DNA of 64,000 nt from Pseudomonas monsensis (GTDB taxonomy: Bacteria; Pseudomonadota; Gammaproteobacteria; Pseudomonadales; Pseudomonadaceae): assembly GCF_014268495.2 (NCBI RefSeq), contig NZ_CP077087.1, positions 3,723,501 through 3,787,500 of the forward strand. Direction: 5' to 3'. This document shows positions 16,904 to 25,797 of the stretch, piece by piece. The position numbers and the translations under genes were made by a program. The notes below the pieces were generated by a model, which saw only the letters and a list, made by a program, of their open reading frames with translations, had not been told where the DNA came from and did no database searches. Position 1 is the first letter of the stretch. The number at the start of each line of letters is the position of its first letter.

Positions 16904-16915
16904 GGCGCGCTCATT

Positions 16916-16951
16916 ACATATGGAAAACCGAATATACGGATATCCATATGT
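16916..16951. promoter_or_regulatory. Putative ArsR operator palindrome
   Basis: Perfect 8-bp inverted repeat acatatgg (16916-16923) / ccatatgt (16944-16951), 20 bases apart, directly upstream of arsR and AT-rich against its surroundings. Position and symmetry fit an ArsR binding site overlapping the promoter. Confidence 0.6.
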
Positions 16952-17027
16952 GATGAGCAACAAGAAAATACCGGACTGACCCGGACGCTCGAAACCCGCT
17001 CACTCGAGGCGAGCAGATCCGGGACAA

Positions 17028-17267
17028 TCAAAGGTTGCAGCTGTACTGATATTCGAAGGGAAAAAACACCGTATCGACCACCAGCGAAAACGGCGCATCG
17101 ATCAGTAAAAACGGAATCAGCTTGCCTTTGGAGGTGCCCACCAGCCACCAGTCAAACCGCAGGCCGATGTAGGGGCATCGGTGTTTGTCGTAATCCATGC
17201 GCATGGCGGTTGCCATGCAGCCACTCAACGTGGCGATCAGCACCAGCATTATCAACTTGCGAAACAC
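17028..17267 (-). CDS. YceK/YidQ-type small lipoprotein
   Basis: A 79-residue lipoprotein: signal sequence ending in the lipobox LSGC (Cys 17). The mature part matches YceK/YidQ (DUF1375) proteins, with YIGLRFDWWLVG and IDAPFSLVVDTVFFPFEY. It is an envelope protein of unknown role. It sits alone upstream of arsR with about 75 bases between and is not obviously part of that operon. Confidence 0.85.
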   Translation of the reverse strand: MFRKLIMLVLIATLSGCMATAMRMDYDKHRCPYIGLRFDWWLVGTSKGKLIPFLLIDAPFSLVVDTVFFPFEYQYSCNL

Positions 17268-17600
17268 GTAACATCCTTATTACTGCACTGCACCGCGATG
17301 GGTTAACGCACGCCTGAATCACCGCGACTCAGGTGAACGCCCGATCTCCTCGCGTGCAGGCATCGTATCCCCGTGAGTGGCTGATATCGGCCGACCACAA
17401 CCAATCCTGAATCGAAAAACCGCCAAGCCCGCTACCAAAGACCGCCGAACCGATCGTTACATCTGCGCGGATTGGCCGTTTTGCCACTGCCTGCGATAAC
17501 ACACTTCAAACCGCCGAAAATGAACATACGTTCATCGCAAGCCGCATTCCAGGCGTCTAACCTGCGGGTTCCGACATAGTGACTACAGGAGTACCCCACC
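17268..17600. other. Intergenic region between divergent small genes
   Basis: No further gene was found. The right part should hold the promoter of the small membrane protein at 17601; no single sigma-70 box stands out. Confidence 0.4.
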
Positions 17601-17753
17601 ATGTTCTCGCACGAAAGCGTCCCGTTGATTGTCATTTTCATCATCATGCTGCTGGGCGTGCTTGCAGCCTTCCTCCACCCGGTACACGCGTTGTTCAGCT
17701 GGCTTCGGCGGCGCAAGGAACGCTCGGCGACCGAACTGGTTGAGCGGGATTAA
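17601..17753 (+). CDS. Small single-pass membrane protein
   Basis: A 50-residue peptide: a short polar N-terminus (MFSHESVPL), one hydrophobic helix (about residues 9-27), then a strongly basic segment (WLRRRKERS), which predicts a cytoplasmic C-terminus. The start is preceded by acaggagtacccc and the stop by a clean coding frame. Function unknown; the size and layout recall small stress-related membrane peptides. A short T-run follows the stop. Confidence 0.6.
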   Translation: MFSHESVPLIVIFIIMLLGVLAAFLHPVHALFSWLRRRKERSATELVERD

Positions 17754-17974
17754 TTTTTTCATTCACTGAGCTACCAGGGACGGATGACTTTGCTGGAAAA
17801 GAGATTCGTCCCTGTTTATTTCACGGGGTTGCCCGCAAAGAGTTGAGGCGACGCCGACTCGACGACCTCGTCAATGACTGCAGCAAAGCACCTGAGGATA
17901 TGCTGCAATAGGCGGCGGAAACGGATGAAGAGCTCAACGGCCTGACCCGTCAAACGTCACACGAGGAGGCCTGA

Positions 17975-18184
17975 ATGCCGAAGACACCGCCGGCCAGCAA
18001 AGAGGCCCCCACCGCCGCAGACATCGAACGTTCCATTCAAGCCCTGAACACAATGGCCGAACGCCTCTGGGGCCAGGGTCGGGAAGCCGAAGCCCAGGCC
18101 CTGCTCGACGCACTGGACGCATTGAATCGGGCACTCGACAGAATCCGCATTGGCGAGAGTCGCCGGGTGGCTACGCTTCATTGA
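17975..18184 (+). CDS. Small hypothetical helical protein
   Basis: A 69-residue soluble protein, helical and Ala/Leu/Glu-rich in the middle (EAEAQALLDALDALNRALDR) and preceded by acgaggaggcctga, a strong site. I do not recognise the family. In the 150 bases upstream the same strand shows a coding-like frame ending immediately before this ATG but interrupted by TAG at about 17909, perhaps a decayed partner gene. Confidence 0.55.
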   Translation: MPKTPPASKEAPTAADIERSIQALNTMAERLWGQGREAEAQALLDALDALNRALDRIRIGESRRVATLH

Positions 18185-18248
18185 CCGACCGACGTCCTGT
18201 AGGCGCAATGTGCCGCAGCGCCTGCAGGTATTGCGTCTTGGCCCTCGT

Positions 18249-18662
18249 TCAGGGCTTGAGTATCAACAACGGCTCGCCCTTCTTGACGATATACGTCGCC
18301 AGTTCCGAACCCTTGTCCTGACCGGCATTGCGCGCGATGTGCGCCACGCCTTCTGGAATGTACAGCGAATCCCCGGCCTTCAGCGTCACGGGCGCCCTGC
18401 CCTCCAGTTGGTATTCAAAAGTGCCGCTGATCACATACGCCACTTCCACGCCCGGATGCGCATGGCGCGGTGAGGTCACGCCGGGTTCGAAATCGACCCG
18501 CGCCTGTATCACTTCACGGTCGGCTGCACCAAGGTCCTGGCGAACCAGATCGGTGCGACTCAGGCCTTGTTGCCAGGCCTTGGGTTGGGTGTCAGCGGCG
18601 TGTGCGGTGCCGATCAAAGACGCGAGTACTGCAGCGGTAGCCAGAAACAGTGGACGGCGCAT
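18249..18662 (-). CDS. Exported cupin domain protein
   Basis: A 137-residue protein with a Sec signal peptide (RRPLFLATAAVLASLIGTAHA) and a single cupin barrel. Metal-binding residues are seen in motif 1 (SPRHAHPGVEVAYVISGTFE) and motif 2 (GDSLYIPEGVAHIARN), so a metal site is probably intact. The catalytic role is unknown; the periplasmic location is inferred from the signal peptide. Confidence 0.85.
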   Translation of the reverse strand: MRRPLFLATAAVLASLIGTAHAADTQPKAWQQGLSRTDLVRQDLGAADREVIQARVDFEPGVTSPRHAHPGVEVAYVISGTFEYQLEGRAPVTLKAGDSLYIPEGVAHIARNAGQDKGSELATYIVKKGEPLLILKP

Positions 18663-18785
18663 GATGTTGCCCTCTCGAACGTAGTGGTGGGTTGACCGCT
18701 ACTGTGAGCCAGGCCTGTAGGGCGGATGTGTCGCAAACCTGGGGTTTGTTATCGCCGTGTATACCGAATCGGGTTTGATACAGGC

Positions 18786-19694
18786 TTATACAAAGATTTC
18801 GCCGGGATACTGCTGCGCCATCAACCATGTCCTCAAGGCGACGATTTTCTTCGAGTCCGCGGTTTCATGGGGCGTCACCAGATAGAACCCCAACTCATCC
18901 TTCAAGCGCAGTGCAAAAGGCGCCACCAGACGCCCGGCCCGCAGATCATCGGCAACATAGGTCGAGCGCCCGATGCACACCCCCTGCACGTCAACGGCGG
19001 CCTGCACGGCCATCATCGCCAGGTCGAACGTCAGCCGCGGCCCTTCAGCCAATGTCGCTGACTCACCGGCTGCGCAAAGCCAGCGGTTCCAGTCTCCGGC
19101 GGTCATGCCACTGACTTGCAGCAAGGTGTGATCAAGCAAATCTGCAGGCGTGTTCAGCCCTTTCGTGGTGCTGAGCAACGCCGGGCTGCACACCGGGAAA
19201 ATCTCATCAGACATAAGAAAATCCGCACGCAAACCTTTCCAGTCGCCGCGCCCGTAACGAATGGCCGCATCAATGCCACCCTGGCGAAAATCCACCAGGT
19301 CGGTGGACGCGCTGATTCGCACATCTATATCGGGATTGGCCTGCTGGAACGACGGCAGGCGCGGCAGCAGCCATTTGGAGGCCACGGAGACCAGGGTATT
19401 GATGGTCAGCACCGTGTTTTGACGCGACGCCAACAATGCCTGCGTCGCCTGGCGCAATTCATGAAACGCCGCACGGATGCCGGGCAAATAGGCCTGCCCC
19501 TCTTCAGTGAGCGCCAGCCCCTCCTTGAGCCGCAAAAACAAGGTCACGCCAAGCTCGTCTTCAAGTCGCCGAATCTGATGACTGATGGCAGTTTGCGTAA
19601 CGTGCAGTTCTGCGGCGGCCTTGGTAAAGCTCATATACCGAGCGGCGCACTCAAAGGCTCGCAAGCCATTGAGGGAAGGCAGTCTGGCGACCAT
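18786..19694 (-). CDS. LysR-type regulator (GcvA-like)
   Basis: A 302-residue LysR regulator with an N-terminal helix-turn-helix (SLNGLRAFECAARYMSFTKA, LHVTQTAISHQIRRLEDELG) and a GcvA-like ligand domain (DAAIRYGRGDW). I chose ATG at 19694 (MVARLPSLNGL), the standard N-terminus, over an upstream in-frame ATG. It is divergent from the glutathione S-transferase gene with about 110 bases between, so that gene is its likely target. Confidence 0.88.
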   Translation of the reverse strand: MVARLPSLNGLRAFECAARYMSFTKAAAELHVTQTAISHQIRRLEDELGVTLFLRLKEGLALTEEGQAYLPGIRAAFHELRQATQALLASRQNTVLTINTLVSVASKWLLPRLPSFQQANPDIDVRISASTDLVDFRQGGIDAAIRYGRGDWKGLRADFLMSDEIFPVCSPALLSTTKGLNTPADLLDHTLLQVSGMTAGDWNRWLCAAGESATLAEGPRLTFDLAMMAVQAAVDVQGVCIGRSTYVADDLRAGRLVAPFALRLKDELGFYLVTPHETADSKKIVALRTWLMAQQYPGEIFV

Positions 19695-19803
19695 GACAAT
19701 TCTATACCCATGAGATTTTGTCATACGCTAGCACTGCAAATGACCTTTGCGAAAGCCTGCTCGCGCAACGGATCCTGACACCTCCCCATCCACTGGAAGT
19801 GCC

Positions 19804-20415
19804 ATGAAACTGTATTTCGCGCCCATGACCTGTTCGTTGTCCCCGCATATCGTGTTGCGAGAGCTGGGCCTGCCCTTCGAGCTGATTCGCGTCAACAATC
19901 AGAGCAAGCGCACGGCTGACGGCCGCGACTTTCGCGAGATCAATCCCAAGGGCTACGTCGCTGCACTGATGCTGGATAACGGCGAGGTGTTGACCGAAGG
20001 CCCGGCCATCTTGCAGTTCCTTATTGATCGCGTCCCCGCCACCCAACTGGCACCCGCTCCGAGCACCTGGGAGCGGACGCGTTTGCAGGAATACCTGAGT
20101 TTCATCAACGCGGAAATCCATGGCGGCAGTGCACCGCTGTTCGATGCGCGGATTCCGCCGACGATCAAGGCGATTTTCAAGGAGAAACTGTTCAAGCGCC
20201 TGGACTACCTGAACCGCAAACTCATGGATCAGGACTACCTGATGGGCACGTTCGGTGTCGCCGATGCCTACCTGTTCACCGTGCTCACGTGGCTGCCGAA
20301 CTTCAATATCGAACTGGCGGACTGGCCAGCGCTTGCCGCCTACGCGCACCGGGTGTCCGCTCGTCCCAGTGTCCTGGCGGCCATGGCGGCGGAAGCGGCG
20401 ACGCAGCCGGTGTAA
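19804..20415 (+). CDS. Glutathione S-transferase
   Basis: A 203-residue cytosolic glutathione S-transferase. The N-terminal thioredoxin-like domain (MKLYFAPMTCSLSPHIVLRE) has Cys/Ser in the usual beta-class position. The glutathione-binding stretch is NPKGYVAALMLDNGEVLTEG, and the helical C-terminal domain contains FGVADAYLFTVLTWLP. The start at 19804 follows actggaagtgcc. Likely controlled by the divergent LysR gene. Confidence 0.9.
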   Translation: MKLYFAPMTCSLSPHIVLRELGLPFELIRVNNQSKRTADGRDFREINPKGYVAALMLDNGEVLTEGPAILQFLIDRVPATQLAPAPSTWERTRLQEYLSFINAEIHGGSAPLFDARIPPTIKAIFKEKLFKRLDYLNRKLMDQDYLMGTFGVADAYLFTVLTWLPNFNIELADWPALAAYAHRVSARPSVLAAMAAEAATQPV

Positions 20416-20485
20416 GCGAACGGGCCATGTCGACGCTGAAGCTGTAAACTGGCGCGATCTTCATTCGCTCAAACAAGAGATCAGC

Positions 20486-20866
20486 ATGGCCAATCAAGAC
20501 ATCACCTTCACGCCCGATCCGGATGCGGACTCGATTTCCTCGGACGTCGCCACCTTCGGCGGGATCATGGTTTCCACGCAGATTCCGACCCGCGCCGATG
20601 GCAGCCTGGAACTGGGCGGCATCACCGAGCAGAGCGAATGCACGCTGCAAGCGCTGAAAGTCGCCCTGGAGCGTGCCGGCAGCTCGATGGACCGGGTCAT
20701 GCACCTGACCATCTACCTCACCGACATGGCCGACCGCGCCGCGTTCAACGAGGTGTACAAGCGTTTCTTCGCCAAACCGTGGCCGGTGCGTGCCGCAGTC
20801 GGCGTTGCCTCGCTGGCCGTTGAAGGCATGCGCGTGGAAGTGACCGCAATGGCCGCCAAGGCCTGA
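20486..20866 (+). CDS. RidA/YjgF family protein
   Basis: A 126-residue Rid-family protein. The Rid family deaminates reactive enamine/imine intermediates. TLQALKVALERAGSSMDRVMH, IYLTDMADRAAFNEVYKRFF and PVRAAVGVASLAVEGMRVEV are typical. The arginine needed for deaminase activity appears present (PVRAAVGV). It lies 70 bases after the GST gene on the same strand and may be co-transcribed. Confidence 0.87.
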   Translation: MANQDITFTPDPDADSISSDVATFGGIMVSTQIPTRADGSLELGGITEQSECTLQALKVALERAGSSMDRVMHLTIYLTDMADRAAFNEVYKRFFAKPWPVRAAVGVASLAVEGMRVEVTAMAAKA

Positions 20867-20882
20867 TTCACACCCGCCAACC

Positions 20883-20975
20883 CTGTGGCAGCGAGCCTGC
20901 TCGCACACGCTTCAGTTCAGTCTCCGTTGAGGTTGAATGTGCCGGCGCCTTCGCGAGCAGGCGCGCTCCCACTGG
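20883..20975. repeat. REP/BIME pair
   Basis: Two REP-like units in opposite orientation: gcgagcctgctcgcac near 20891 and cttcgcgagcaggcgcgctc near 20949. They lie between the RidA gene and rlhA. Confidence 0.7.
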
Positions 20976-21077
20976 GGTGGGCACCGTGTCTGCTGCCATC
21001 GGGCAGCACAGACGTGCCGGGCGCACGTTTCGCGGGTAGAATGCGCGGCTAACCGTGACAGCCTGACTAAAAAAACT

Positions 21078-23066
21078 ATGTCCTTGCCCAAGCATCACCT
21101 GGAATTGCTCAGCCCTGCCCGCGATGTGGCCATCGCCCGCGAGGCGATCCTGCACGGCGCCGACGCCGTATACATCGGCGGCCCGAGTTTCGGCGCGCGC
21201 CACAACGCCTGCAACGAAGTCAGCGAAATCGCCGAACTGGTGGAATTCGCCCGCAAGTACCACGCGCGCATCTTCACCACCATCAACACCATCCTGCACG
21301 ACAACGAACTGGAGCCGGCACGCAAGCTGATCCATCAGTTGTACGACGCCGGGGTCGACGCGCTGATCGTTCAGGATCTGGGCGTGATGGAGCTGGACAT
21401 CCCGCCGATCGAACTGCACGCCTCGACCCAGACCGACATCCGCACTCTGGAGCGGGCGAAGTTCCTCGATCAGGCCGGTTTCTCGCAACTGGTGCTGGCT
21501 CGCGAACTGAACCTGAAAGAAATCCGCGCCATCGCCGATGAAACCGACGCCGCCATCGAGTTCTTTATCCACGGCGCGTTGTGCGTAGCGTTCTCCGGCC
21601 AGTGCAACATTTCCCACGCGCAGACCGGGCGCAGTGCCAACCGTGGCGACTGCTCCCAGGCCTGCCGTCTGCCGTACACCCTCAAAGACGAAAAGGGTGG
21701 CGTGATCGCTTACGAAAAACACCTGCTGTCGATGAAGGACAACAACCAGAGCGCCAACATCCGCGCGCTGGTCGAAGCGGGTGTGCGCTCGTTCAAGATC
21801 GAAGGTCGCTACAAGGACATGGGCTATGTGAAGAACATCACGGCCTACTACCGGCAGCGCCTCGACGACGTGCTCGAAGACCGCCCGGACCTGGCCCGCG
21901 CCTCCAGCGGCCGCACCGCGCACTTCTTCCTGCCCGACCCGGAAAAAACCTTCCACCGTGGCAGCACCGATTATTTCGTCACCGATCGCAAGATCGACAT
22001 CGGCGCCTTCGACTCGCCGACCTTCACCGGCCTGCCGGTGGGCACCGTCGAGAAAGTCGGCAAACGCGACATGCAGGTCGTGACCCACGAGCCGCTGTCC
22101 AATGGTGACGGCCTCAACGTACTGGTCAAGCGTGAAGTGGTGGGTTTCCGTGCCAACATCGCCGAAGCCAAGGGCGAGTTCGAGGAAGACGGCGAGAAAC
22201 GCTACCGCTACCGCGTCGAGCCGAACGAGATGCCTGAAGGCCTGTACAAACTGCGCCCGAACCATCCGTTGAACCGCAACCTCGACCACAACTGGCAACA
22301 GGCGCTGCAGAAAACCTCCTCCGAGCGTCGCGTGGCCCTGAGCTGGATGGCGCGTCTGCGTGAAGAGCAACTGGAAGTGACCGCCACCAGTGAGGAAGGC
22401 ATCAGCGCCAGCGTTACCCTGAACGGCCCGTTCGGCGTCGCCAACAAACCGGAGCAGGCGCTGGAGCAACTGCGCGATCTGCTCGGCCAGCTCGGCACCA
22501 CGCAATACCACGCCACCGACATCAAACTGGATGCGCCTCAGGCATTCTTCATCCCGAACTCGCAGCTCAAATCCCTGCGCCGTGAAGTGATCGAAGCCCT
22601 GACCGCCGCTCGTGTCGCTGCGCACCCGCGTGGTCGCCGCAAGGCCGAAACCACTCCGCCGCCGGTGTACCCGGATTCGCACCTGACTTTCCTCGCCAAC
22701 GTCTACAACCAGAAGGCCCGCGACTTCTACCACCGTCACGGCGTGAAGCTGATCGACGCGGCGTACGAGGCGCATGAAGAGCCAGGCGAAGTGCCGGTGA
22801 TGATCACCAAGCACTGCCTGCGCTTCTCCTTCAACCTGTGCCCGAAACAGGCCAAAGGCGTGACCGGCGTGCGCACCAAGGTGGCACCGATGCAGCTGAT
22901 TCACGGCGATGAAGTGCTGACGCTGAAATTCGACTGCAAGCCGTGCGAGATGCACATCATCGGCAAGATGAAAGGCCACATTCTCAACCTGCCGCAACCG
23001 GGCAGCGTGGTCGGCCACATCAGCCCTGAAGACCTGATGAAAACCATCCCCCGCGCTCCGCACTGA
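21078..23066 (+). CDS. rlhA: U32-family 23S rRNA C2501 hydroxylation protein RlhA
   Basis: A 662-residue peptidase-U32-family protein matching E. coli RlhA (YdcP) along its whole length as I recall it. RlhA is needed for 5-hydroxylation of C2501 in 23S rRNA using prephenate-dependent chemistry. Family marks are ELLSPARDVAIAREAILHGA, GQCNISHAQTGRSANRGDCS (conserved Cys), and a C-terminal Cys group (CLRFSFNLCPKQ, CKPCEMH) that may bind a cluster. Its length separates it from the shorter tRNA enzyme TrhP. ATG at 21078; earlier in-frame sequence is non-coding in character. Confidence 0.92.
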   Translation: MSLPKHHLELLSPARDVAIAREAILHGADAVYIGGPSFGARHNACNEVSEIAELVEFARKYHARIFTTINTILHDNELEPARKLIHQLYDAGVDALIVQDLGVMELDIPPIELHASTQTDIRTLERAKFLDQAGFSQLVLARELNLKEIRAIADETDAAIEFFIHGALCVAFSGQCNISHAQTGRSANRGDCSQACRLPYTLKDEKGGVIAYEKHLLSMKDNNQSANIRALVEAGVRSFKIEGRYKDMGYVKNITAYYRQRLDDVLEDRPDLARASSGRTAHFFLPDPEKTFHRGSTDYFVTDRKIDIGAFDSPTFTGLPVGTVEKVGKRDMQVVTHEPLSNGDGLNVLVKREVVGFRANIAEAKGEFEEDGEKRYRYRVEPNEMPEGLYKLRPNHPLNRNLDHNWQQALQKTSSERRVALSWMARLREEQLEVTATSEEGISASVTLNGPFGVANKPEQALEQLRDLLGQLGTTQYHATDIKLDAPQAFFIPNSQLKSLRREVIEALTAARVAAHPRGRRKAETTPPPVYPDSHLTFLANVYNQKARDFYHRHGVKLIDAAYEAHEEPGEVPVMITKHCLRFSFNLCPKQAKGVTGVRTKVAPMQLIHGDEVLTLKFDCKPCEMHIIGKMKGHILNLPQPGSVVGHISPEDLMKTIPRAPH

Positions 23067-23137
23067 GTGGTTGGCGAGTACGGTGCTGCGGCGCCGTACT
23101 CGCCCGCCCTTCTGCGAACACACCAAATCGCAGGCAT

Positions 23138-23174
23138 AAAAAAACGCCAACTTCTTGCGAAGTTGGCGTTTTTT
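23138..23174. terminator. Bidirectional rho-independent terminator
   Basis: A-run, then acgccaacttc / gaagttggcgt as an 11-bp perfect stem with a ttgc loop, then a T-run. It can end rlhA on the + strand and tRNA-Gln on the - strand. Confidence 0.9.
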
Positions 23175-23180
23175 CGAATA

Positions 23181-23255
23181 TGGCAGGGGCGGCTGGATTC
23201 GAACCAACGCATGGCAGGATCAAAACCTGCTGCCTTACCGCTTGGCGACGCCCCT
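23181..23255 (-). tRNA. tRNA-Gln (anticodon TTG)
   Basis: The minus strand folds as a full cloverleaf. The acceptor stem is AGGGGCG/CGCCCCT, with D-arm GCCAAGCGGTAAGGC, anticodon stem GCAGG/CCTGC around loop TTTTGAT (TTG at 34-36), T-loop TTCGAAT, discriminator G and an encoded CCA. The 75-nt length is normal. A terminator lies directly downstream. Confidence 0.95.
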
Positions 23256-23575
23256 ACTGCTCTATCCAGCGCCTCGTTGAGGTTCGCTGTGAGAACGGGG
23301 CGCAATTTACCAACATTCATTTCGTTTGTGAAGCCTGATGTGAAATATTTTTTGTTTTAAAACAGCGACTTATTATTTTCGACCGGATACGGGCCAATGA
23401 TCAGGCCGTTTCGCGCCGTGTATCACACTGTGTACGCCCCCCGGCTGAGACACATCGCCTTTCAACAACGCCGTTCTTCGACACAGGCCAGATACGCCCC
23501 TGCGCGCAAATGCACTCAAGGTTTGAAGGGGTGAATCGCAACCCTTGGCCAAAGGCTCGCAAAGGAGACGTCACC

Positions 23576-24610
23576 ATGAAGATGGCACCGCACACCCGCA
23601 AAACCGCCACGGCACTTGGCTTGTCGATGCTCGCTGTGTCGTTGTTCGGCGCCTTTGGCACCGCCCAGGCACACACTACCGAACCAGCCGCCGTCAGCTA
23701 TTCAGCGCCCTCGCCCTTCGGCCCGCTCAAGCACGTGAAGGCCGGCCTGCTCGACGTGGCCTACGCCGAAACCGGCCCGGCCGACGGCCCGGTGGTGATC
23801 CTGCTGCACGGCTGGCCCTACGACATTCACAGCTACGATGAAGTCGCGCCGTTGCTGGCCGCCAAGGGCTACCGGGTGCTGATGCCGTATGCGCGGGGTT
23901 ATGGCGACACGCAGTTCCTCTCCAAAGACACCCTGCGCAACGGCCAACCGGCGGCGCTGGCCAGTGACGTCATCGACTTCATGGATGCGCTGCAAATCAA
24001 GCAAGCGGTGCTCGGTGGTTATGACTGGGGCGCACGTTCGGCGGACATCGTTGCGGCGCTTTGGCCGGAACGCGTGAAAGCGCTGGTATCGGTCAGTGGC
24101 TACCTGATCGGCAATCAGGCCGCCGGGCAAAACCCGCTGCCGCCCAAGGCTGAATTGCAGTGGTGGTATCAGTTCTACTTCGCCACTGACCGTGGTCGCG
24201 CTGGCTACGAAAAGAACACCCACGACTTCGCTAAACTGATCTGGCAACTGGCCTCGCCGCAGTGGAAATTCGACGACGCCACGTTTGACCGCAGCGCCAC
24301 GGCCCTGGAGAACCCCGATCACGTCGACATCACCGTATTCAACTACCGCTGGCGTCTGGGCCTGGTGCAGGGCGAAGCGAAATACGCCGCACTGGAGCAG
24401 AAACTCGCCACCGCGCCGTCCATCAAGGTGCCGACCATCACCCTTGAAGGCGACGCCAACGGCGCGCCGCATCCGGCGCCAGAGGATTACGCCAAGCGCT
24501 TCACCGGCAAGTATCAGTTCCGCTTGATCAATGGCGGGATTGGCCACAACTTGCCGCAGGAAGCTCCGCAGGCGTTTGCCAAGGCTGTGATTGATGCGGA
24601 TCACCTGTAA
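23576..24610 (+). CDS. Exported alpha/beta hydrolase, epoxide-hydrolase-like
   Basis: A 344-residue protein with a long Sec signal peptide (to about residue 32, AQA) and an alpha/beta-hydrolase fold. The oxyanion motif is HGWPYDIHSY, the nucleophile elbow GGYDWGARSA has Asp as nucleophile as in epoxide hydrolases and haloalkane dehalogenases, and the C-terminal catalytic His is in GGIGHNLPQE. A periplasmic hydrolase acting on an epoxide, halide or ester is the likeliest role; sequence cannot pick the substrate. Start follows gcaaaggagacgtcacc. A REP-like repeat follows the stop. Confidence 0.85.
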   Translation: MKMAPHTRKTATALGLSMLAVSLFGAFGTAQAHTTEPAAVSYSAPSPFGPLKHVKAGLLDVAYAETGPADGPVVILLHGWPYDIHSYDEVAPLLAAKGYRVLMPYARGYGDTQFLSKDTLRNGQPAALASDVIDFMDALQIKQAVLGGYDWGARSADIVAALWPERVKALVSVSGYLIGNQAAGQNPLPPKAELQWWYQFYFATDRGRAGYEKNTHDFAKLIWQLASPQWKFDDATFDRSATALENPDHVDITVFNYRWRLGLVQGEAKYAALEQKLATAPSIKVPTITLEGDANGAPHPAPEDYAKRFTGKYQFRLINGGIGHNLPQEAPQAFAKAVIDADHL

Positions 24611-24612
24611 AG

Positions 24613-24652
24613 CCCCTCACCCTAGCCCTCTCCCGGTGGGAGAAGGAACTGA
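24613..24652. repeat. REP-like repeat
   Basis: The stretch ccctcaccctagccctctcc followed by ggtgggagaagg is a common Pseudomonas intergenic repeat. It has partial dyad symmetry and lies between the convergent hydrolase and AraC-type genes. Confidence 0.55.
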
Positions 24653-24720
24653 CGCAGGTGATTGGGAGAGGCACGTTGCCTTGAGATATCGGGGTGAACT
24701 CAGGTCAGTAACGGCTTCGG

Positions 24721-25797
24721 TTATTTGACGAGGCGTTTTTCCTTCGACGGCCGATAACCGAAATACGAGCTGTAACACTTGCTGAAATGGCTCGGTGAAA
24801 CAAACCCACACGCCACCAGCACTTCCACCTGCGACAGTTCAGTGTGCTGCAGCAACCGCCGCGCTTCGGTGATGCGCAGTTCCAGGTAATAACGCTGCGG
24901 CGTGGTGCCCAGTTGTTCCTTGAACAAACGCTCCAACTGGCGGCGGGAGCGGCCGGCGTACACCGCCAGTTGCTCCAGCTCCAGCGGCTCTTCGAGGTTG
25001 GCGTCCATCAGCTTGACCACTTCCCGCAACGGCGCACTGACGCAGATGTTTTCATCCGGTTTGATCCGCCGATAGCGCGACTCTTCGAACGCCAGAATGT
25101 CCTCGACACCCTCGACCAACGCCTTGCCGTGCAGGCCTTTGATCCAGTCCAGCGCCATGTGGAAGGCTCCGGACGGGCTCGACGCGGTGAGCCGGTCGCG
25201 ATCGATCACGTAGGGTTCGCTGCTGACGTGGGTGGACTTGGCGATTTCGGTCAGCGCCGGACGATGTTCCGGGTGGATCGCACAACGATAACCGTCAAGC
25301 AACCCGGCCCGGCCAAGAAACCACGAACCGTTCCACAACCCGGCCAGGGTGATGCCGCGTTCCGCCGCCGCTTTCAGCAAACCGATGAATGCCTCGCTCG
25401 CCCGCAGTTCGGTGCGATAACCGCCACAAATTACCAGCAGATCCAGGTCCTGCAACGCCGCCAGATCCATCTTCGCATCCGGGCGAATCACCAGCCCCAG
25501 ATCGCTGACAACTTCACCCTCGCCCAGCCCGAACGTACGGGACGAAAACAGTCCCGGGCGCAACAGGTTACTGGTGACAATCGTGTCCAGCGCCTGGGTG
25601 AAGGCCGGCAATGAAAAGTGTTCGAGCAGCAGGAAACCGGTGCGGGTCATGCGGGTGTCAGCGGATTGCTCATTCAGGTAGCGGAGGTTTTTCCCCTTCA
25701 TGCCTCCGCTGAATTGGCGTCGTTCGATCAAGGTCGGGCCCATTGGTGATGTTGTTATCCGCCGATAGTTGGCCCGATCCGCCTCCGAGTCAATCAC
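24721..25797 (-). CDS. GlxA-type AraC regulator with DJ-1/PfpI-like sensor domain
   Basis: A transcription regulator of up to 358 residues: an N-terminal DJ-1/GATase1-like domain (about residues 50-220, TGFLLLEHFSLPAFTQALDT and LVICGGYRTEL) and a C-terminal AraC DNA-binding domain (about 255-355) with LAVYAGRSRRQLERLFKEQL and FVSPSHFSKCYSSYFGYRPS. The GTG at 25797 overlaps the stop of the preceding agmatine-deiminase-like gene (GTGA); ATGs at 25743 and 25701 are alternative starts. By relation to ArgR/CdhR-type regulators and by operon position it may sense arginine- or polyamine-derived compounds. Confidence 0.85.
   Translation of the reverse strand: MIDSEADRANYRRITTSPMGPTLIERRQFSGGMKGKNLRYLNEQSADTRMTRTGFLLLEHFSLPAFTQALDTIVTSNLLRPGLFSSRTFGLGEGEVVSDLGLVIRPDAKMDLAALQDLDLLVICGGYRTELRASEAFIGLLKAAAERGITLAGLWNGSWFLGRAGLLDGYRCAIHPEHRPALTEIAKSTHVSSEPYVIDRDRLTASSPSGAFHMALDWIKGLHGKALVEGVEDILAFEESRYRRIKPDENICVSAPLREVVKLMDANLEEPLELEQLAVYAGRSRRQLERLFKEQLGTTPQRYYLELRITEARRLLQHTELSQVEVLVACGFVSPSHFSKCYSSYFGYRPSKEKRLVK

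Noticed and set aside
20868..23207. Long open frame opposite rlhA and across the tRNA
   Set aside because: It runs through tRNA-Gln and a terminator and is a high-GC shadow of rlhA.
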